Shown: positions 57,205 to 64,000 of the stretch, piece by piece | Layout: every line of letters begins with the position of its first letter | Numbering within the stretch: position 1 is the first letter of the stretch | Assembly (NCBI RefSeq): GCF_905220565.1 | Contig: NC_059406.1 | Coordinates: forward strand, 9,744,001 to 9,808,000 | Origin: Melitaea cinxia | Taxonomy: Eukaryota; Arthropoda; Insecta; Lepidoptera; Nymphalidae | Length of the DNA stretch: 64,000 nucleotides | Direction of reading: 5' to 3' | Translations under genes and position numbers: made by a program | The notes under the pieces: model-generated | Database searches by the model: none | Seen by the model: the letters and a program-made list of their open reading frames with translations, nothing else | Told to the model about the DNA's origin: nothing

Positions 57205-57862
57205 ATTACTAGCCGACCCGTGCCCACTTCGTTGGACGTTAATTATTTATTTATTTATTTATTTATTTACTTATAAGGGATGGTACACAGCACAGAAAAT
57301 TAGAAAACAAACTAGAATGAAATATAATCAAAAAGGAAAAAATATATCCCCTATAATCATATAATATAATAAATTATTATTATATTAACCAAATAACATA
57401 CTCTAAAGAACAAATTTTATAGCACTTAAATAAATAATATGTTGCTCCCGTGTATTTATTATTTTAAATTACAGAACCAAATAGCATACTTTAAAGAACA
57501 AATGCTATAAGTACTTAAATGAATAATATGTTGCTCCAACGCAATTTATCAAAAATCGAGAAAACGTCGTCGATAGACTAAAATAAGACTAAATTAATAA
57601 CGTCGAAAGACCAATAAATTATTTTCTAATAGCGATAGATGGCGCTAGTTTATTTACCATTTTGATATAATATTTTAATCTTTTTCTTATTTACTGAATT
57701 TTTTGGTCAATTACAATAAAATATAGCCTATGTCACTCCTAAATAATGTAGCTTTCTGTTAGTGGAAGAATTTTCATGATTGGATCAGTATTTGCGAAGA
57801 TTACCCCCTACATACAAACAAAGTTATAAACTTTACCTCTTTATAATATTATAGTATAGATT
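57205..57862 (+). repeat. RTE-like tail interrupted by other repeats
   Basis: 'ctagccgacccgtgcccact' (57211) is the start of an RTE tail and 'aaaatatagcctatgtcact' to 'ctctttataatattatag' (57717-57853) its end. In between are (TTTA)n at 57243-57268 and two diverged direct repeats of about 65 bp (57386-57450 and 57474-57542, 'aagaacaaa' to 'aatatgttgctcc'). Confidence 0.6.
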
Positions 57863-57904
57863 ATTTTTTATTCATATTTGACACTGTTTTATTGTAATTA
57901 TATA

Positions 57905-58147
57905 TTATATTATATTGTATTATATATATATATACGGTCGAATTGAGTAACCTCCTCCATTTTTGAAGACGGTTAAAAATAGGAGATAGTTCGTATTACT
58001 AAAATCACCTGAAAATGTCATTTACAACATTTTCTTAAAATATATATATATAACACACATATATATATCCATACCAACCTCCTCCATTTTTGAAGTCGGT
58101 TAGAAATAGGAGATAGTTCGTATTACTAAAATCACCTGAAAATGTCT
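57905..58147 (-). repeat. Family A end, tandemly duplicated
   Basis: 'cctcctccatttttgaag' followed by 'aaataggagatagttcgta' and 'aaaatcacctgaaaatgtc' occurs twice, 57951-58019 and 58078-58146, with a 127-base period. Both begin after (TA)n. Confidence 0.75.
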
Positions 58148-58655
58148 TGAAGACTAAGAAAAGACTGTTTTTCACATGACTGTTTCATGAAGCGTGATCG
58201 AGAACGAGCTCTGTGAGCAGTCTGATAGTTCTTTAATCTATTCATTTGGCCTTGAGATAAAATGTAAACAAAGAACACAATGCTTTTCAAACTTTTATTT
58301 CACTGTTTTTTATTTCTATTTAATTTAATGTAGGGTTTGCCTTTAGTGTATCTAACAGCTAGCTATACTGTTCATGTAGTATTTATTGTACTGTCTGAAA
58401 GCCTGACTCCATGATAAAAACAAACTATGCATTCAGTTTCTGTACTTTATATGCACAGTTCACATGTACAAATTGCACAAGTATTGTTAAAAGGTATCTA
58501 TGGAATTACCTAAGGAAATCTATAAGGATAATAAAACTAAACACAAAATAAATTTATATTAGATATAATATAAAGAAATTGTTTTTGTGGGAGATTCACA
58601 ATTTTAAGTTAGCAAAGCCTCTTTATTGGATAATCTATTTAACACCTGATAGTTG
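58148..58655. other. No gene recognised
   Basis: AT-rich sequence; nothing supported. Confidence 0.3.
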
Positions 58656-58663
58656 TTTTTTGT

Positions 58664-59035
58664 TTGGTTTTGTTTAAAATTTCTTTATCACACCAGAGCA
58701 ACGCTTGCAAATTGTTGATTTTTTTTAATCTAAATAATGGCTCTGTTCGTTTAAATTATCGCGCACCTCATCCACTTTATAACATACATAATTATCTTTT
58801 AGAGCGGCTAATTCGCATAATAATGGATCATTCCCGGACCACGTTTACTCTTAATGATAATGTACATCCCGTGAGATGCCGAACAGTGCCCACTGAAGCA
58901 GCTGTAGCCGCTGTACAGGAGAGCATTGAAGAAGATCCAAATTAACCAATTCGTTGCCGTTCTCAGCAACTTGGGATGTGTCCTTCCACTTTATGGAAGA
59001 TTTTACTTCCATATCTTGGAAAAAAATTTGATATG
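58664..59035 (+). pseudogene. Tc1/mariner-type transposase, N-terminal DNA-binding part
   Basis: The frame to 58945 gives 'LNNGSVRLNYRAPHPLYN', 'LIRIIMDHSRTTFTL' and 'AAVAAVQESIEEDPN', the helix-turn-helix region (DUF4817-type) found in insect mariner-like transposases. After a stop and a one-base shift, the next frame continues 'RSQQLGMCPSTLWKIL'. The catalytic DDE/D part is absent. It directly precedes an RTE fragment in the same orientation. Confidence 0.75.
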
Positions 59036-59149
59036 TACGAATCGGCGACGATGACTGTTCATATCCAAGAATAGAGAACGAGACCCATTTTTCTTCATAG
59101 TGGGGTAAGATAAGGAAATAAGAATGATGAATGGGGAATGAGACCTTTG

Positions 59150-59440
59150 ATTCAGGGAGACGAGGCATCAACGTCAATGATGAATACATCTCTCACACTC
59201 AACTCTTCGTGTCGCCGACGATATCATCATCTTCGCGGAAGCGTTGCAGGACCTATGCCAAATACTACGCAATGTCAGTCGATGGTACCCTTCTCGAAGT
59301 TGTTCAAAATTATATCTACGTAGTCCATACACCAAACTAGGCTGCAACAACTTCGAAAAGGAAGCCAATAAGAGAATTCGGTTGTGCTGGACGGCGTTTG
59401 GCATTCTTCGTTGAGACTTCACTTTACGTCATAATCAGTT
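59150..59440 (+). pseudogene. RTE-type LINE reverse transcriptase fragment
   Basis: The plus strand reads 'RRGINVNDEYISHTQLF', then after a frameshift 'ADDIIIFAEALQDLCQILRN' (the catalytic ADD of motif C), then 'LGCNNFEKEANKRIRLCW' and 'TAFGILR'. In intact RTE proteins these pieces are further apart, so there is an internal deletion. Several other short frames here are by-products. Confidence 0.8.
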
Positions 59441-60825
59441 AAAACAATATTTACCTTTTGATTCACTCGCATCAAAAATATTACTTTAACATATTTGAAT
59501 CTAGGTCAGAACTTATTCAAAATTATTCAGTGCAAATATTCACTGAGGTTAAAACTAGTGTCACTAACAAAATCAGTTGTTATTTTCTGCAGGTAAAATT
59601 TGCTTCAGGTCAAATAACCCATGTGAAATTTTCAAAACTTTCATTAACATATGTACCTGTTCATGCAAGATAAACCGACTATGAAATCTCACGATAAGTG
59701 TGGATTTTTACATATTTGGCACGGAACCACGTAAACACCTATCAAGAGCAGGAATGGTGCGAAGAGTACCGTCGACCGCTACAATGACGTTAATTTTAAA
59801 AGTTATTAAACTTAGTTGCCCTAGCTGGCTTCCTTCTAGTATAATATTTTTTTTAGTTTCAACTAATTTCTATAAATATCACTAATATTATGATTAATGT
59901 GTCAAAAGCGGGGAAAGCCACATTTGGTCTTGGTTATTTTGAGTTCACAAAATTTTGCACTATCTCAAGCGCCATAGTCACAACCCCACTCAAACAAGCA
60001 TTTAAAAGAAATAGGTGAGTTGAGTATTCCGTTTTACGCATAAACCACAATAAGTTACCATTAAAGCTAAAAAACTTGAACCATTAATATATACACCAGC
60101 AAATTTTAGTTATAATATTCTGTATTAATCTTTGGTACAACAAAATAAAATCAGCCACTTAGCTATCGGACATTAGACAAATAGGCTGGTTCATTAAATG
60201 CCAACCTTCTATTGAATGGCTAAGGGACGCTTAGTTAAATGCTTGAAAGCAAAATTTAATGAAAGGGCTGAATATTGCGCTATCACTTAGTTTAATGAAA
60301 TTATGATTTATTTATAGGTTAGGTTAACTCTAGCTGAATTAAACAAGACCTGAATTGCTTGATATTGTATGAGATTTGAAAATTAATACATAAATTCTAA
60401 TTCAATAATTGGATTGCATATACAGTACAGCTGTACGTAAAGGTAGTAATCAAATAAAAATATCTAAAAATAAATATAGGGAGTCGCAAAAAATATTAAT
60501 CAACTTTACTTACTTTAATTTATTTTACAATAACAAAGCGACTTGCATCAAAATATTAATCACAATAACGCGTAGTCTTTTTTTAACTGTCCCGTGTTCC
60601 ACTTCGCCGAAAATATGATTTTTTTAAATAATGTCAAGTATACTTTTTACTGAGGTTGGAAACAAGTTTGTGAATCAAAGTCTATTCTTATCACTATTCA
60701 CAATGCTAAAATAATTCATAATATCTCTTTTAATTATGAATGTATAATTATACTGATGAGTGAGTGAGTGAGTATCTATTACGTGACTTTTTGTTAAATA
60801 TATTATAATTATTTTTTGTAGTGCC
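59441..60825. other. Unassigned AT-rich DNA
   Basis: Short frames at 59458, 59700 and 60409 show no domain. A small GC-richer patch near 59700-59790 is not recognised. Confidence 0.3.
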
Positions 60826-60827
60826 CT

Positions 60828-61090
60828 GCTTTCTGTTGCGTGGATTGCGGGTTCGATTCCCTGCCTGTGGCCTGCGGCTTCACCTGCGTTGAAATCAGTG
60901 TGTCACAAAGTTTTCCGGCAAACTTCCAGTGATACTCTCATCAAAATCAGCTTAGCCGTTCCGTAAACCTTCTTGAAGCCCTCTCTCCATTGGTGAAACC
61001 GCATGAAAATCCGTTCCGTAGATTTTGAGGGAATCATATATATCATGTACACTTTTGGGGACTTGGTTTTATAATACACTAACTGTTGCC
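60828..61090 (+). repeat. SINE head fused to a LINE-like tail
   Basis: 'ggattgcgggttcgattccc' (60844-60863) is a B-box-bearing SINE piece. It is followed by 'cttcacctgcgttgaaatca' and 'aaaatcagcttagccgttcc', a tail of LINE type. Confidence 0.6.
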
Positions 61091-62012
61091 TGCGACTACG
61101 TCCGCGTGGTTATGAAGATATGCATTACTATTAAGATGTTTAACGCAAATTATTTTTTTATTTAAGTCACTTGAAATGCTTATCACTCTGAGTAACTTTT
61201 TAAAAGGCACAATTTAGTATAATTTAATAGTTGTATTTATAAAACCTCTTCTAGAACTTATAGCTGCTGTATATGTTTCATACAAACTATTAACCCCAAT
61301 TAAACCGCCTTATCTGAGGAATATCGCAAAATCCGTTCTTAGCGGACGTCTACTAACTATAATCTACCTCCCTGGCAAATTTTATCTTTGTCCATCCTGG
61401 ATGGATGGACCCTCCAGCGGTTTTTGAGTTCTCGTGATGAGTGAGTCACCTTTCTCTTTTATATATATAGATTACAATACATTATTTGGACACCTCACCA
61501 TCTATAGAGCATACATTTTAAATTTCAAGTCTCTTACTTCAAAAACATAGGACTTTCATACAAACTCCAACCCCCGTTTTATCCCCTTAGGGGTCGAGTT
61601 TCGTAAAATCCGTTCTTAACGGATGTCTACGCCCTATAAGGAACCTGCCCGCCAAATTTCAAGTTTGTAGCTGTTATAGTTCGGAGATTTAGTGATGAGT
61701 GAGTCAACCTACCACCCCCCATTTTAACCCCAAAAGGGAGTTGATATCTAAAGATACATTATTTGGACACCTTCTCACTATTTATAGAGCATAAATTTTA
61801 AATTTCAAGTCTCTTACTTCAAAAACATAGGATTATCATACAAATTTCCAAAACCCGTTTTACCCCCTTAGGAGTCGAGTTTCATAAATCCGTTCTTAGC
61901 GGATATCTATGTTCTAAAAGGAGCCTACCTGGCAAATTTCAAGTTTGTAGGTGTTCTAGTTTCAGGGACTTCGTGATGAGTGACCTTTCGCTTTTAATAT
62001 TATATAGATTAT
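61085..62012 (+). repeat. RTE-like tail with three tandem units of about 260-280 bp
   Basis: The opening 'ctgcgactacgtccgcgtgg' (61090) marks an RTE tail. After it a unit is repeated: 'gtgatgagtgag' or a near match at 61435, 61692 and 61973, 'aaatccgttctta' in each unit, and 'tacattatttggacac' at 61478 and 61755 (277-base period). The units are diverged, the first most of all. Confidence 0.75.
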
Positions 62013-62156
62013 TAAAATAATAATTTTAAATGGGTAAATATTCTGAATCCAACTTACTAATCATAATATGAACATAAACTTCATATGAATTATAATATAT
62101 AGAATAAAATTAAATTAATTAAACATACCTAATGTTTGAATGAAATATAAATTTAA

Positions 62157-62160
<4 letters not shown>

Positions 62161-62208
<48 letters not shown>
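62161..62208. repeat. (TA)n microsatellite
   Basis: Twenty-four uninterrupted TA units. Confidence 0.98.
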
Positions 62209-62209
<1 letters not shown>

Positions 62210-62870
62210 TATATACCTATATTCTTTACTGCCGTAACCACATAGGCAGTAATTATTTTTTATAGTTATAAAATTATTAGTAACATCTAACTGCATTCAT
62301 TCAGTAATTGTATTAGATTAAGAACAAAAATGTCTCAACTTCGCTTTAAGCGTCCAATTTAACAAAATCAAGTCTGTCATTTAATTTTATTCGAATCGTT
62401 TGTCATATTTGGAAGGAAAATCTATTTCCAAGCACTATGCCCAAATAAAATACATACAGCCTAAGTGACGCATTTGGTTAACGGAATGAAACTCTCAGTT
62501 ACGCGCACTGACACAAACGGACGCCGGACAAAACTGAACGTTTTAACGTTAAAACGACCATCACGTAGATCGTTTTCAAAAAATACACACACAAAATAAA
62601 TACTATTGCTCACATATCGTAACTATTTTCCGTTCACTTCGCCTGATCACACTTTTCGTAACGCTCTCATCACGTCTCTCCAAGTCACACGTACGTAAAG
62701 AAGTTTTACTTTTAAAAAAATAACCTCCTTGAATAACGATTTGAAAATATTATGTTGTTATGTTTTATCCATTAGTAGCAGTCTTTAGAAGTTTTATTTC
62801 ACAAGTAAAAGGAAATACCTATTAAGGAATTACTTAGGTTTGAATGAGCGTTTCTACTACTCAAATTGAT
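62210..62870. other. Unassigned, with an 18-bp perfect palindrome
   Basis: A GC-richer patch at 62460-62700 includes 'cgttttaacgttaaaacg' (62539-62556), its own reverse complement. This could be a regulatory dyad. No coding frame of note. Confidence 0.4.
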
Positions 62871-62873
62871 ACT

Positions 62874-63083
62874 CTATTCCAAAGGAATCGCATCAATAGC
62901 GCAATTTGACAGATCTAATGTTTTAATAAGTGTAAACAACCCAACTGCGGTTATGTTTAGTTTCGACCCAATAATCGAGAATTCAAACTCTGGAAAATCA
63001 AATGAAGCGAACCTTGAGCGAAATGGAAATTGCATTCCTCTTAAATTTGGGTTAGATTGTGAATTTAAATGAAATTGATACAT
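62874..63083 (-). CDS. Possible leucine-rich-repeat exon
   Basis: The minus strand ends in 'LFTLIKTLDLSNCAIDAIP', which fits one leucine-rich-repeat unit (LxxLxLxxCxIxxIP), followed by 'LE' and a stop. A 'gattttccag' at about 63000 may be a 3' splice site, in which case only the last ~35 codons would be exonic. The patch is GC-richer than its flanks. One repeat unit is weak evidence, and the plus strand is also open here. It may be a decayed exon. Confidence 0.25.
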   Translation of the reverse strand: MYQFHLNSQSNPNLRGMQFPFRSRFASFDFPEFEFSIIGSKLNITAVGLFTLIKTLDLSNCAIDAIPLE

Positions 63084-63089
63084 AGTGGT

Positions 63090-64000
63090 TCAAGTATCAA
63101 AATTAGTAGCAAAACTTTAAAATAAATGCATAGTTTAAATAACATTGTGTAACTTTATTTAAAAATTTACAAAAATTAAATAGGGAAGAAGGGTTTTTTT
63201 TTTTTGGGAAAAATATTATAGTGAAGTCTACCAATATAATACTGTTTATAAGAAAAAACGAAAACTGAAGAATTGGTAATGAAATATTAGACGTTTAAGA
63301 GTATCGTTCAATGTAAACAATGCAAGATTATCCAATTATTTACATTTAACAAAACTTAGCAAAGAAAGTTTTAATTTTACTTTATAACGGCAAAATTTCT
63401 GAACACATACAAAAAGCTACGTCATCAAAGAAACCTCTACATCCCAAGTCGCTTTTTTATAAACACTAATTTCTTCTATTTATTTCATGTGTTTCATTTG
63501 TCTTTTTATAATGTTCATTTACTTAACAAGTACCTATATTGAAACAAAAAGAAATCTTGAGCTAAGATTCCAAAAGTTCAAGTACTGGATATAGTATAGA
63601 AAAAATATTTTTCGCCATATTATACTCAAACATACCAAACTGTTCTGTTTAAATGAACTATGAAAAAAATGTGTTGATTTGGAAGCACTCATCTTGCTTA
63701 ATTTTTTTAACGAGATCAAATGAATAGTTTTTTGTGAAAATCAAATGAATAGTTTTAAATATCTGGTTTCTAAGATTATAACAGAGACATTACGTAAGCT
63801 CGGAGTCAGAAGTAAATTATAATTCATGTACAAACATCAGCTTTAAGCAGGAATAGAAGATTGTCATTTTTAGGGCAACTTCTTACTGTATCAGAATTAT
63901 GTTGTCATGCATATCTATTATAATTTGGCTAGTAAGATATCAACGTTTTAAAAAAAAATAAGTTTTTCAAATTAGGAATTCCCAGGCTTTATGTCTGATA
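63090..64000. other. AT-rich, nothing recognised
   Basis: No gene or repeat with support; the short tandem 'tcaaatgaatagtttt' occurs twice near 63716-63755. Confidence 0.3.

Overview
The window looks like AT-rich, non-coding nuclear DNA of a moth or butterfly (Lepidoptera). The call rests on the composition (long A/T tracts, (TA)n and (CA)n runs), the absence of any prokaryotic-style gene packing, and repeat families that I recognise as typical of lepidopteran genomes. These include tRNA-derived SINEs with a GGTTCGATTCC-like B box, RTE-type LINE tails with the 'cccgcgacttcgtccgcgtgg' signature (quoted here with its usual variation), a retroposon starting near 'gtggctacgg' and ending 'ctgcaataggctgg', and R1-like and RTE-like reverse transcriptase fragments. 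I found no complete, recognisable host gene. The window may be an intron or an intergenic stretch.

Layout. 1-0.6 kb: partial LINE ORF1 on the minus strand. 0.9-2.6 kb: a frameshifted DDE-like transposase gene on the plus strand. 3.5-6.6 kb: SINE and other repeats. 7.28-8.41 kb: a probable solo LTR inside an older repeat, with a 4-bp target duplication. 8.5-12.3 kb: mostly unassigned. 12.29-12.60 kb: a TA-flanked MITE. 14.6-15.7 kb: a long inverted-repeat (foldback) element split by a smaller nested element. 16.3-19.5 kb: SINEs, a (CA)n tract and a decayed helicase fragment. 19.5-24 kb: mostly unassigned. 24.1-24.7 kb: a decayed second ORF1. 25-34 kb: SINE, RTE and other repeats, a perfect 117-bp tandem duplication and a 759-bp hAT-like element with an 8-bp target duplication. 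34-37.6 kb: unassigned. 37.64-42.69 kb: the main feature, a 5'-truncated LINE with a perfect 15-bp target duplication. 43-55 kb: SINEs, repeats and a small candidate exon. 55.9-59.4 kb: fragments of LINE, mariner and RTE coding sequence. 60.8-62.2 kb: RTE-like tandem repeats. 62.9 kb: a possible leucine-rich-repeat exon.

The most interesting object is the open reading frame of about 1500 codons at 38.2-42.7 kb (minus strand). It runs without a stop from an R1-like reverse transcriptase through an RNase H domain and a CCHC-like zinc motif into a long extension that ends in a complete superfamily 1 RNA helicase with all the usual motifs. The helicase is of the type known from the replication proteins of plus-strand RNA viruses of the tobamovirus-like group. 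I recall that R1-type LINEs with such a captured helicase have been reported from insects, so the fusion as such is probably not new. This copy is unusually complete, though, and part of its linker region is unexplained. A second, stop-containing fragment of the same helicase lies on the opposite strand at 17.9-18.1 kb, so the family has probably been active here for some time.

The elements do not form a pathway. They are independent insertions, several nested, and the nesting gives a relative order: the RTE tail inside the hAT element is probably younger than it, the solo LTR is younger than the repeat it splits, and the inner MITE is younger than the foldback element it splits.
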